DNA from: an uncultured Spirochaetales bacterium
GTDB lineage: Bacteria; Spirochaetota; Spirochaetia; Sphaerochaetales; Sphaerochaetaceae
Length of the DNA: 58,101 bases
Reading direction: 5' to 3'
Assembly: GCA_949285145.1 (NCBI GenBank)
Contig: CASDXQ010000010.1
Coordinates: forward strand, 1-58,101
Both the position numbers and the translations under genes were made by a program. Below are positions 33,091 through 41,222 of the stretch, in pieces. How positions within the stretch are numbered: position 1 is the first letter of the stretch; each line of letters begins with the position of its first letter. Below the pieces are notes generated by a model that saw only the letters and a program-made list of their open reading frames with translations, was not told the origin of the DNA and ran no database searches.

Positions 33091-33642
33091 TCAAATGTAA
33101 TATGTGCAGGATCTGGTTTTCGATACGAGTCCGGCCTCAAGCGCATACTTAAGACTTTTTCTGAAAAGTTCCCGGAGATCCGAGCCGCTTTTCTTGTATC
33201 CCAGTTCTGCAATGAATGCATAATACACAGGATCTTTTTTCAGGCGTTTTGAACTGTCTTCGAGTACCTTCACTATCACATTCGCACCTTCGCATGGCGG
33301 AATCTGGTGGGAGAAACGGAATTTCTTCGTGTCCGGCCGGAAACAGCTCTGCATTTCGTTCTCGCAATGATAGACACATACTCCCTGCTCATCTTCCGCA
33401 TACTTCTCGAAATCTGCCAGTACAGTCTTGAAATACTCATTGACGCGCCAGCCGACTTTGTAGATGTCGAAGGAATTTATGACCCGTTTCAGCAGGAGTT
33501 CTCGGGTTATAGGACTCTCGCACTCGATTACGGAGTGAAGACGTCTTACCACTTCATCATTAAGCTGGCCGCTTTGCAGGACCTCGCTTTTAACCGGCAG
33601 AAGTTCGAGTTCTGTCTTAACATAAGGAATCTTCTCAATCAT
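33091..33642 (-). CDS. DUF3320-like stand-alone protein
   Basis: 183 aa. The segment RRLHSVIECESPITRELLLKRVINSF (about 33-58) matches the DUF3320 pattern usually found at the C-terminus of large superfamily-1 helicase proteins. Here it stands alone with an extra C-terminal region (KKSGSDLRELFRKSLKYALEAGLV) that looks like a winged helix. It probably binds nucleic acid. It is divergent from the amidohydrolase at 33759 and lacks the helicase part, so it may be a detached module or a small regulator. Confidence 0.5.
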   Translation of the reverse strand: MIEKIPYVKTELELLPVKSEVLQSGQLNDEVVRRLHSVIECESPITRELLLKRVINSFDIYKVGWRVNEYFKTVLADFEKYAEDEQGVCVYHCENEMQSCFRPDTKKFRFSHQIPPCEGANVIVKVLEDSSKRLKKDPVYYAFIAELGYKKSGSDLRELFRKSLKYALEAGLVSKTRSCTYYI

Positions 33643-33672
33643 AGCGTTACAATTAGCCTAGCATGGTTATTT

Positions 33673-33695
33673 GCACTCTTCAAGAAAAAGAGTGC
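33673..33695. promoter_or_regulatory. Inverted repeat between divergent genes
   Basis: Perfect 8-bp arms gcactctt/aagagtgc with a 7-base loop, halfway between the DUF3320-like gene and the amidohydrolase. It may be an operator for both. Confidence 0.35.
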
Positions 33696-33722
33696 GTCAA
33701 ATTTCGAATTTCCTAAATTCTT

Positions 33723-33751
33723 TTGATCAACGGCTTTTTCTGTATTATTAT
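33723..33751 (+). promoter_or_regulatory. Predicted promoter of the amidohydrolase
   Basis: TTGATC (33723-33728), 17 bp, TATTAT (33746-33751). The start would fall at about 33758, next to the ATG at 33759, and no ribosome site precedes it, so the mRNA is probably leaderless. Confidence 0.45.
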
Positions 33752-33758
33752 TATGATT

Positions 33759-35129
33759 ATGAGTAGTATTTTGATTCAGAACGGTCTGCTGATTGATACA
33801 GAGTGGAAGCGCAGGGCCGATATTCTTGTAAGAGGATCCAGAATTGTCAGGATCGCACCGCATATAGATCCTTCGTCGGTTCATGACAATGTCAACATAG
33901 TGCATGCGGACGGATTGCTTGTCCTTCCGGGAATAATAGACGCACATACGCATTACAGTCTTGTCTCGCGTGGCACTGTCACTGCGGACGGTTTCAGGGA
34001 AGGCAGCAAGGCTGCAAGTTTCGGCGGTGTCACGACAGTTGTCGATTTTGCTGATGACAACAAGACAAGTCTTGAAACATCGCTCAGAAGCAGGATAAAC
34101 GCCATGGGTGCGGAAATGTGCATTGATTTCGCGCTTCATCAGGGAGTATATGCATGGCGGCCTTCGCTGAAAGAAGAGCTTAAGGCTGTCCGTGATGCGG
34201 GAATCAGGGCAGTGAAGCTTTTCACGACTTACAGGGATGTCGGTTACCTCGTTGAGAAGAGGGATGAGCTGCTGGATATATTCCGCATGTGCGGGGAACT
34301 CGGCCTCATGGTGTGCGTCCACTGCGAGGATGACGGCTATCTTGAAGAAGTGAAGAAGAATTACAAAGGCAGCTTTGAGGCGAAGGATCATCCGGTCCTG
34401 CGTCCGGCAAAGGCTGAGGCTCTTGCAATCGAGTATGTCGGCTCGATCGCACTTGAAGCGGGAATTCCTCTTTATGTCGTGCATCTGTCAAGCGCTATGG
34501 GCCTTGAGACTGTGAGAAGCCTCCGCGACAGGGGGCTGGAGGTGATTGTCGAGACGACACCTCACTATCTTTTCCTCAACAGGAAGAAGCTGGACGGACC
34601 TGATGCTCCTCTTTACATAATGACGCCGCCGCTGAGGGAAGAGGAAGACAATATGGCACTGCAGGAAGCCTTGTGCAACGGAGAAATACAGGTAGTTGCT
34701 ACAGATCACTGTGCATTCTCAAGGGCACAGAAGCTTGAGAGCAAAGACTGCAGGACGATATACCCGGGCATTCCAGGAAGTGAGGAAATGCTGCCGCTTA
34801 TACATAATCTTGTGGCAAACGGTGCTCTGCTGACAATAAACGAGATGGTGAACGTCCTTTCGGCAGGGCCTGCAAAACTATTCGGACTCTATCCGGAAAA
34901 AGGTGTTCTCAGAGAAGGCAGCGATGCAGATATCGTTCTGTTCAATCCTGACATCACATGGACGCTTTCAAGCGAGAGCATCCATTCCGAGTGCGGTTAT
35001 ACTCCTTATGAAGGAACAAGCGTAATCGGCAAGGTTCTCATGACTTATCTGCGCGGGCGGCTGATCATGGGAGGAGGAATGTTCCTGGGAATTCCGGGAG
35101 ACGGACGTTTCATAAAGGCAGGGAGCTGA
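33759..35129 (+). CDS. Dihydropyrimidinase/hydantoinase-like amidohydrolase
   Basis: Cyclic-amide hydrolase of the dihydropyrimidinase-allantoinase group, 456 aa from ATG 33759. Metal ligands: DAHTHYSL (about 56-63), the likely carboxylated lysine in AVKLFTTYRD (about 148), CVHCEDD (about 184), VVHLSSAMG (about 240) and VATDHCAFSR (about 317). N-terminal MSSILIQNGLLIDTEW is typical. It should open a pyrimidine, hydantoin or allantoin-type ring. It is first in a run with the HAD-cytidine deaminase fusion, which links it to nucleobase metabolism. The exact substrate is not determinable. Confidence 0.82.
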   Translation: MSSILIQNGLLIDTEWKRRADILVRGSRIVRIAPHIDPSSVHDNVNIVHADGLLVLPGIIDAHTHYSLVSRGTVTADGFREGSKAASFGGVTTVVDFADDNKTSLETSLRSRINAMGAEMCIDFALHQGVYAWRPSLKEELKAVRDAGIRAVKLFTTYRDVGYLVEKRDELLDIFRMCGELGLMVCVHCEDDGYLEEVKKNYKGSFEAKDHPVLRPAKAEALAIEYVGSIALEAGIPLYVVHLSSAMGLETVRSLRDRGLEVIVETTPHYLFLNRKKLDGPDAPLYIMTPPLREEEDNMALQEALCNGEIQVVATDHCAFSRAQKLESKDCRTIYPGIPGSEEMLPLIHNLVANGALLTINEMVNVLSAGPAKLFGLYPEKGVLREGSDADIVLFNPDITWTLSSESIHSECGYTPYEGTSVIGKVLMTYLRGRLIMGGGMFLGIPGDGRFIKAGS

Positions 35130-35133
35130 AAGT

Positions 35134-36279
35134 TTGTATAACACGATTCTTTTCGATATGGACGGTGTGCTCATCGACAGTGAGCCCGTCTCCGTACAGA
35201 CTGCACTGAATTATTTCGCAGCAAAGGGAATGAAGGTAAGACGTGAGGACATACTGAATCATCTGGGTGCGGGTGAGGCAGAGTTTTTCCTCTCTCCCGC
35301 CCGGGATAACGGTCTGAGTGTTGATCTTGCGGAGGCTTCCTCCTATTTCAGGGCGCATTATGAAAAGCTGCTTGCCGCTTATCCTCATGCGGATTACGGT
35401 AGCCGTGAAACGGTGAAAAGACTCAGATCTCTGGGCTTTTCGCTTGCATTGTGCTCATCCGCTCCGCGCTGGAAGGTGATGGTGAATATAAAGGCTATCG
35501 GGCTTGATGAAAATGACTTCGATTTCGTGCTTTCAGGGGAGGATGTCACACGTAACAAGCCGGATGGACAGATCTATGAGCTTGCCGCAGCCGGACTCGG
35601 AAAGAAGAGAGAGGAATGTCTTGTCGTTGAGGACAGCATTGCGGGAGTGAAGGCTGCATGCAGTGCGGGAATTGACTGTCTCGGCCTTACGACAGGTGAG
35701 ACTGCCCACGCCCTTGCTTCAGCCGGGGCGCTTTACACTGCCAGTGATGTTTCCATCCTGCAGTGCGGCAGCAGTATGAAAGAGGTGAATGACATGCTTT
35801 GTGAGAACAATGCTGATGAAAGAAAGCTTTACGGAGTGAACTATATCCTGAGACGCCGGGAAAGTGCAGGCGATGCCGATGTCGATAAAATGCTGAAATT
35901 TGCGCTCAGGGCAAGGGAAAACGCCTATACTCCATATTCAGGCTTCAAAGTCGGCGCATGCGTGAAATCGGCAGCTACGGGCAGGCTGTATGCAGGATGC
36001 AATGTGGAGAACTCGTCATTCGGCGCAACCATATGTGCCGAGCGCAATGCCATAACCACTGCAGTCGCGGCGGAAGGAATCATCGGCATTGAGACGCTTG
36101 TGGTTGTTTCGGATGATGATCCTCCGGCCCCTCCGTGTGCGCTCTGCCTCCAGGTTATGGCAGAGTTTACATCGCCTGATTCGCTTGTTATACTCTCCTC
36201 GCTGGATGGAAAACAGTGCAGGTATAAGTTCAGTGAGCTTTTACCCAATCCTTTCATATTCCCAAGTGAGAGAAAATGA
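35134..36279 (+). CDS. Fusion of HAD phosphatase and cytidine deaminase
   Basis: 381 aa from TTG 35134, four bases after the upstream stop, with GGGAG about eight bases before. Residues 1-225 form a beta-phosphoglucomutase-like HAD hydrolase with all four motifs: FDMDGVLIDSE, LALCSSAP, KPDGQ and VVEDSIAGVKA. Residues from about 245 form a complete cytidine deaminase: AYTPYSGFKVGACV, the zinc site CNVENSSFGATICAERNAI, and PPCALCLQVMAEF (the usual CRQ arginine is leucine). One chain could dephosphorylate CMP or dCMP and deaminate the nucleoside, but coupling is inference. It is co-directional with the dihydropyrimidinase-like gene and its stop overlaps the next ATG. Confidence 0.85.
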   Translation: MYNTILFDMDGVLIDSEPVSVQTALNYFAAKGMKVRREDILNHLGAGEAEFFLSPARDNGLSVDLAEASSYFRAHYEKLLAAYPHADYGSRETVKRLRSLGFSLALCSSAPRWKVMVNIKAIGLDENDFDFVLSGEDVTRNKPDGQIYELAAAGLGKKREECLVVEDSIAGVKAACSAGIDCLGLTTGETAHALASAGALYTASDVSILQCGSSMKEVNDMLCENNADERKLYGVNYILRRRESAGDADVDKMLKFALRARENAYTPYSGFKVGACVKSAATGRLYAGCNVENSSFGATICAERNAITTAVAAEGIIGIETLVVVSDDDPPAPPCALCLQVMAEFTSPDSLVILSSLDGKQCRYKFSELLPNPFIFPSERK

Positions 36280-37547
36280 GAAAACATATTCTGAAGTTTG
36301 CAATCGTATTGTGCCTGGTTCTAACTTCATGCGGCAGTACCAGGCCCTTTGTCGAGGGCTTTGCATCTGATCCTTCACTGCCTCTTGAACAGAAGCTTGT
36401 CATGGGCGGCGGCATAAAGGTTTCATTCGGCTGTCCTGAGATGTATTTTGATGCCTCTGCCTTTCTTGATAGGTACATAGAACTCATAGAAGGTGCAGAG
36501 GAATATGTGATTATAACGACATTTCTCGGCAGCTCATCCGGAGAACTGAAGGAACTTTATGATGCGATTGCTGATAAAGCTTCCTCGGGTGTTCCCGTTT
36601 ATATGATCATAGACGGTATCTCCTCATATGACATGACGGCAAGCGCATCTTTCATGACGCCGCTTTATTTCCTGAGGGAAAGCGGTGTGCATCTAATAGA
36701 GTATAACCCGCTTTCGATACTTAATGTTATCCATCCTTCATCACTGCTTGTGAGAGAACACCGAAAGCTTGTCGTCATTGACGGACAGTGGGCGGTGCTT
36801 GGCGGAATGAACATGAATTACATTTCCATGGGTGCCGGAGATATCGACCTGCAGAGAGACAGCATGTATGTTTTTGATTCCCCTTCGCTGGCGGCATGCC
36901 TGGTTGATGAGTTTGTCTCAATCTGGAATGAAAGCAGTGTGGAGAAAATCGACAGGAACGATTTTGCCGACAAACCTGCTCAAGATGGGGATATCACAGG
37001 ATATCTTTTCAATCAGGGACCGGGTGGACATGCTGATATGGCAAGCATGTATTCATCTCTGTTCTCAAGTGCGGAGGAGGAAATAGTGATGCTTCCATAT
37101 CTTGCATTTTTTGATGACAATATGTATGCATCGCTCAAAGCTGCGCAGAATAGGGGTGTGAAGGTCAGGATATATCTGCCGATTGACTCCAGAGCATATG
37201 TGCAGGGGGCGCTTTTCTATGACTATCACCGGCTTGTGGAGGCGGGTTTCGATGTCTTTATTGAATTTGCAGGAGAAGATACAGGTCTTTCGCTTCTGCA
37301 TCAGAAACTTGCCGTGATTGACGGCAGATACACAGTTATCGGATCAAGCAATATAAATTACAGATCGATGACTCTTTCTCATGAGATAGCTCTTGTAATC
37401 GACAGCGTGGAATTCGCATCGGCTTCTCTTGCCCAGGTAGAGGAACTGAAAAAAAATATGGCTCCCCTTGATGAGGAGACGGCACTCAGGCTTAAAGAAG
37501 AGAAAGGAAGCTGGCCTATGTATCTCTTCAGCTTTTATGGAGGCTGA
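36276..37547 (+). CDS. Phospholipase D / cardiolipin synthase-like lipoprotein
   Basis: 423 aa. A lipoprotein signal peptide (FAIVLCLVLTSCGS) gives Cys near 20. Two HKD motifs are present: EHRKLVVIDGQWAVLGGMN near 164-182 and LHQKLAVIDGRYTVIGSSNIN near 346-366. That is the phospholipase D superfamily, cardiolipin synthase-like. Anchoring by lipid rather than by the two membrane helices of ClsA is less common and suggests periplasmic or surface phospholipid work. The start overlaps the preceding stop (ATGA), and an exported protein follows 3 bp later. Confidence 0.85.
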   Translation: MRKHILKFAIVLCLVLTSCGSTRPFVEGFASDPSLPLEQKLVMGGGIKVSFGCPEMYFDASAFLDRYIELIEGAEEYVIITTFLGSSSGELKELYDAIADKASSGVPVYMIIDGISSYDMTASASFMTPLYFLRESGVHLIEYNPLSILNVIHPSSLLVREHRKLVVIDGQWAVLGGMNMNYISMGAGDIDLQRDSMYVFDSPSLAACLVDEFVSIWNESSVEKIDRNDFADKPAQDGDITGYLFNQGPGGHADMASMYSSLFSSAEEEIVMLPYLAFFDDNMYASLKAAQNRGVKVRIYLPIDSRAYVQGALFYDYHRLVEAGFDVFIEFAGEDTGLSLLHQKLAVIDGRYTVIGSSNINYRSMTLSHEIALVIDSVEFASASLAQVEELKKNMAPLDEETALRLKEEKGSWPMYLFSFYGG

Positions 37548-37550
37548 GAT

Positions 37551-38045
37551 ATGAGAAAAACAGTACTTCTTCTTCTGCTGGTGATACTGATTCCCTGTAC
37601 GCTTTCCGCTCTTTCTTTCGGCTATGGGGTGTCGCTTGAAGGCTGGTCCGGCTTTAATGAAAGTTCAGCCGCGCGTCTTTCATTCATGCTTGATCTTACA
37701 GACAGCCGTCATGTCACGCTGGAAGGCGGTGCGGCTCTTGGCATAAGTTCAGGCTGCATGATATTCAGCGGACTCAATGCTGACCTGAGCGTAAGGACAT
37801 TCTCAGTGACACATCATCCTTTTTCTTTCATGTTCGCCAATACCGTGATCTGGTCTCCCGGATTAAGTTTCGGTATCATAGCGGATGATTCATTTGACTA
37901 TGCCTGGAGATTCGGGCTGTCCCTTCTTGATTTCATTGATGTTCATTTCCGCTATGAATTCCTGAAGGCTTATGTGACATTTAACAGATCATTCTCATAT
38001 GCAGGATGGGCTGTTGATCTTTTCAGGGTCAGCTACTATTTCTAG
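37551..38045 (+). CDS. Exported protein, outer-membrane-like, unknown
   Basis: 164 aa with a clear signal peptide (MRKTVLLLLLVILIPCTLSA). The rest alternates hydrophobic and polar residues and ends in aromatic FRVSYYF, like a small outer-membrane beta-barrel. No known family. It is tightly linked to the phospholipase D-like gene (3 bp) and to the similar exported protein downstream. Confidence 0.6.
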   Translation: MRKTVLLLLLVILIPCTLSALSFGYGVSLEGWSGFNESSAARLSFMLDLTDSRHVTLEGGAALGISSGCMIFSGLNADLSVRTFSVTHHPFSFMFANTVIWSPGLSFGIIADDSFDYAWRFGLSLLDFIDVHFRYEFLKAYVTFNRSFSYAGWAVDLFRVSYYF

Positions 38046-38062
38046 GGGAGGGGGAATGGAAT

Positions 38063-38599
38063 ATGAAGAAAACAGCAGCATTTGTTCTGATTCTTGCCGC
38101 AGCATTCTCTCTTTATGCCGGATCGTATAATGACCTGTCATTTACGTTCGGCCATCAGTCTGGCGGAATAAAGAATGCTGACGGTCTGAACATGATGTAT
38201 GGTTTCAATCTCGGGCTGAGCGGCCGTATGGAGATGGGTTTATGGACAGAAAGCATGCTTACTCCATGTTTCTTCAGCGATAATGCCGTCGGACTCTCTT
38301 TCAGCTTTGCCCTGCTGGGACCGCGCTCTACAGGTACATCCGTTCCTGGCAGTGCGATCAATATGTTCGTGAATGCTGGAATGATGTTCACAATGCATAA
38401 TCCGCATGATCTTTTTCTCCCGACAACTGCCTATATAAGCATAACGCCGCTTTCCATCGGAAGTTCTGTTCTAGGCCGGAGGGAGAGATTCATGGAAATG
38501 GGAGCCGCATACAACTGGTTTGAGAACGAGTTCACTTTCTTTTTCAGCTTCCTCAGGCTTGATTATTTCATCACCGGTACCTGGCGCGATTATCTCTGA
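38063..38599 (+). CDS. Exported protein, outer-membrane-like, unknown
   Basis: 178 aa with signal peptide MKKTAAFVLILAAAFSLYAG. The mature part is aromatic and beta-rich (YNDLSFTFGHQSGG, then FTFFFSFLRLDYFITGTWRDYL). It resembles its upstream neighbour in style but not obviously in sequence. Probably a small barrel or periplasmic partner of the phospholipase D-like lipoprotein. It is last in the operon, before a strong terminator. Confidence 0.6.
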   Translation: MKKTAAFVLILAAAFSLYAGSYNDLSFTFGHQSGGIKNADGLNMMYGFNLGLSGRMEMGLWTESMLTPCFFSDNAVGLSFSFALLGPRSTGTSVPGSAINMFVNAGMMFTMHNPHDLFLPTTAYISITPLSIGSSVLGRRERFMEMGAAYNWFENEFTFFFSFLRLDYFITGTWRDYL

Positions 38600-38624
38600 T
38601 AGCTGAAATTGTATATTCATAGTG

Positions 38625-38653
38625 AAAAACTCTCAAATTTTCTGAGAGTTTTT
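38625..38653 (+). terminator. Intrinsic terminator
   Basis: An 11-bp stem aaaaactctca / tgagagttttt with a 7-base loop, continuing into a T-run. Confidence 0.9.
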
Positions 38654-38683
38654 TTGTATTATGCTAAAAAAGATAAATAAAAA

Positions 38684-38712
38684 TTGACAAATATATAAAT
38701 ACATCTGATACT
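38684..38712 (+). promoter_or_regulatory. Promoter of the ser operon
   Basis: TTGACA (38684-38689), 17 bp, GATACT (38707-38712), then AAAGGAGG before the serA ATG. Confidence 0.6.
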
Positions 38713-38746
38713 GATTATACGGAAAACCGGAAAAGGAGGACTTCGT

Positions 38747-39637
38747 ATGCTTATTTTGATATCAGATGCTTTCGACAAGAGCCTGCCTGATAAACTCTCC
38801 GTATTCGGAGAAGTGACAGACGACACATCGAGAATCAGCGAGGCTGATGTGATTCTTGTACGCTCAAAAACAAAATGCACAAAGGAATATATTGACCAGG
38901 CTTCCAGATGCCGTCTGATCATACGCGGCGGTGTCGGTATGGACAACATCGACAGGGAATACTGCAAAGAGAAGGGGATAACGGCAGTCAACACACCTAA
39001 ATCCTCTGCTATAGCCGTTGCTGAATTCGCTTTTGCCTTCATGCTTTCAACTGCAAGCAAAATCTGCTTCTATGACAATACCATGAAAAAAGGCGAGTGG
39101 GCCAAGAAAACAAAAAGGAGCGAACTTTACGGCAAGACCCTTGCGCTTCTGGGATATGGAAACATCCCGAAGCAGGTCGCCCTGCGTGCAAAAGCTTTCG
39201 GCATGAACGTCATTGCATACGATCCTTATGTCAAGGAAGCCGAGAATGCTGTTCTCGTGCCGGCTCTTGAAGAGGCCGTGAAGAATGCCGATTACATCTC
39301 GATGCATCTTCCGTATACATCAGAGACTGACAAGATCATGAACTCAACCCTGATTGAGAAAATGGAAAAGGCTCCTGTGATCATCAATACCGGGCGAGGC
39401 AAAACTGTTGATGAGAACGCGATGGCTGAAGCATTGAAGAGCGGAAAGGTTTCATGGTTCTGTGCCGATGTTTATTCTGCGGAACCTCCTGTAAAAGGAG
39501 AAAACCCGCTTCTTGGGTGCGAGAATGTGACACTGAGTCCGCATGTCGGTGCCAACAGCAATGAGAACCTGCTGAGAATAGGGCAGGAAGTGTATGATAC
39601 CATAGATGCGATGGTTAAGGAGGGCAAGCTGAAATGA
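38747..39637 (+). CDS. serA: D-3-phosphoglycerate dehydrogenase, short form
   Basis: First step of serine synthesis, NAD-dependent, cytosolic. At 296 aa it lacks the C-terminal ACT domain, so serine feedback is not expected at this enzyme. Features: RGGVGMDNID near 61-70, nucleotide site LALLGYGNIPKQ near 132 (the last glycine of GxGxxG is proline), NTGRGKTVDE near 206 and the catalytic histidine in SPHVGANS near 262. Followed by serC with a 4-bp overlap. Other 2-hydroxyacid dehydrogenases are similar; the serC neighbour decides the call. Confidence 0.88.
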   Translation: MLILISDAFDKSLPDKLSVFGEVTDDTSRISEADVILVRSKTKCTKEYIDQASRCRLIIRGGVGMDNIDREYCKEKGITAVNTPKSSAIAVAEFAFAFMLSTASKICFYDNTMKKGEWAKKTKRSELYGKTLALLGYGNIPKQVALRAKAFGMNVIAYDPYVKEAENAVLVPALEEAVKNADYISMHLPYTSETDKIMNSTLIEKMEKAPVIINTGRGKTVDENAMAEALKSGKVSWFCADVYSAEPPVKGENPLLGCENVTLSPHVGANSNENLLRIGQEVYDTIDAMVKEGKLK

Positions 39638-40713
39638 GAAAGAAAAACTTTTTTGCAGGTCCGTCAGTGCTTCCAGTGGAAGTTCTGGAGGAAATCCGTG
39701 ACAATATTGTCGATTATAAAGGACAGGGTCTCAGCATGATCGAAGCCAGCCACCGCGGCGGCATGTTCGAGGAAATGTATGATGAGTGTCTCGCTCTCTT
39801 CCGTGAGCTTCTCTGCATTCCCGATAATTATGATGTCTACTTCCTCGGCGGCGGTGCCACCCTCCAGTTCACCATGATTCCGATGAACTTCCTCCTGAAC
39901 GGGAAGTGTGCGGATTATGCGAAAACCGGAAGCTGGGCGAACAAAGCGGCATCTGATGCGCAGAAACTTGGAAACGTCAATGTGTTCTTTGATGACAAGG
40001 CAAACAATTATACGCATCTTCCGGATGCGGAATCCGTAAAACCAAGCGAGAACAGCGCATATGTCTACATCTGTGCCAATGAGACAATCGGCGGCATCGA
40101 ATGGAAGGAATTCCCGGATACAGGAGACGTGCCACTGATTGCGGATATGTCGTCCGATATTCTTTCCCGCCCCATTGATGTATCTAAGTTCGGCATGATC
40201 TACGGCGGTGTTCAGAAGAATCTCGGGCCTGCAGGCGCGACATTCATCATCATGAGAAAGGATATGCTTGAAAGGCGCAATGAGAATCTCACGGCTTATA
40301 TGGATTATTCCCTGCATGCAAAGAACAAGGGGCTTTACAACACACCTCCGGTATTCTCTATCTGGGGCGTGAAGCTTGTTCTTGACTGGATAAAGAGAAA
40401 CGGCGGTGTAGAAGGCATGGACAAGAGAGCTGAAAAGAAGAGTTGCATGATCTATGATGTGATCGATTCTTCCGGCTTCTTCATCTCTCCCGTGGATAAA
40501 GCCGTACGCTCACGCATGAATATCGTATTCCGTCTGCCAAGCGAGGAACTTGAGGCAAGATTCGTCGAAGAGTCAAAGAAGGAAGGCATGCTTGGGCTCA
40601 AGGGACACCGTTCTGTCGGCGGTCTGAGAGCTTCACTGTATAATGCACTTCCAGAAGAAGACGTTAAGGCTCTTGCCGAATTTATGAAGGAATTTGAAAG
40701 GAAAAACGGATGA
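39634..40713 (+). CDS. serC: Phosphoserine aminotransferase
   Basis: Converts phosphohydroxypyruvate and glutamate to phosphoserine; PLP fold type I, 359 aa, normal length. N-terminus FFAGPSVLPVEVLEEI, a HRGGMFEEM block near 47, the cofactor lysine in YGGVQKNLGPAG near 195-206 and RASLYNALPEEDV near the end are all typical. ATG overlaps the serA stop and its own stop overlaps the Lrp ATG, so all three are translationally coupled. Confidence 0.95.
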   Translation: MRKKNFFAGPSVLPVEVLEEIRDNIVDYKGQGLSMIEASHRGGMFEEMYDECLALFRELLCIPDNYDVYFLGGGATLQFTMIPMNFLLNGKCADYAKTGSWANKAASDAQKLGNVNVFFDDKANNYTHLPDAESVKPSENSAYVYICANETIGGIEWKEFPDTGDVPLIADMSSDILSRPIDVSKFGMIYGGVQKNLGPAGATFIIMRKDMLERRNENLTAYMDYSLHAKNKGLYNTPPVFSIWGVKLVLDWIKRNGGVEGMDKRAEKKSCMIYDVIDSSGFFISPVDKAVRSRMNIVFRLPSEELEARFVEESKKEGMLGLKGHRSVGGLRASLYNALPEEDVKALAEFMKEFERKNG

Positions 40714-41162
40714 GAAAACTCGATGACACGAATATGGAGATCATAAGACATCTGAGGGATGGCAGAAAAGCTTATGCCGCCATCGCAGATGAACTTGATA
40801 TCACCGAAAACACTGTGCGCAGCAGGGCGAACAAGCTTGTCGATGACAAAGTCCTTTCCTTCAGGGGGCTTGTGAATCCTGAGTACATGCCGGGTCTGCA
40901 GATTGCCATAATGGGAATCAAGGTGAGCACGATGGATCTTGAGAAGAAAGCAAAGGAACTGTCTGCTCTGCGCGGGGTGATAAACTGCTGCATCGTTACC
41001 GGCCGCTATGATCTCATACTTCAGATCGAACTGTCGGAAGATGAGAACTGTTCGCTCCTGAATTTCTTCAAGAACGAGCTTACCCGTATCGGCGATATTT
41101 CAAGTGTCGAGACTTTCGTGGTATACCAGAGTCATAATCTTGAAGTGCCGTATCTTCTCTGA
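40710..41162 (+). CDS. Lrp/AsnC-family regulator
   Basis: 150 aa. The N-terminal helix-turn-helix reads NMEIIRHLRDGRKAYAAIAD, then DITENTVRSRANKLVDD. The C-terminal RAM (effector-binding) domain has GRYDLILQIEL near 105. Being last in the ser operon with overlapping start, it probably senses an amino acid such as serine and controls the operon or wider metabolism. The terminator at 41187 follows. Confidence 0.9.
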   Translation: MRKLDDTNMEIIRHLRDGRKAYAAIADELDITENTVRSRANKLVDDKVLSFRGLVNPEYMPGLQIAIMGIKVSTMDLEKKAKELSALRGVINCCIVTGRYDLILQIELSEDENCSLLNFFKNELTRIGDISSVETFVVYQSHNLEVPYLL

Positions 41163-41186
41163 GAAGAAGAGCAGCTGTCTGAAAAC

Positions 41187-41216
41187 AGAAGCCCGCCGTT
41201 TGATGAGCGGGCTTCT
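41187..41216. terminator. Bidirectional terminator
   Basis: Perfect 10-bp stem agaagcccgc / gcgggcttct with a 10-base loop, between the convergent Lrp and ABC permease genes. Confidence 0.75.
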
Positions 41217-41222
41217 TCTGTA

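Noticed and set aside
33639-34484. 281-aa minus-strand ORF opposite the amidohydrolase
   Set aside because: It covers the divergent promoter region and the clear metal-site coding of the amidohydrolase; no family features.
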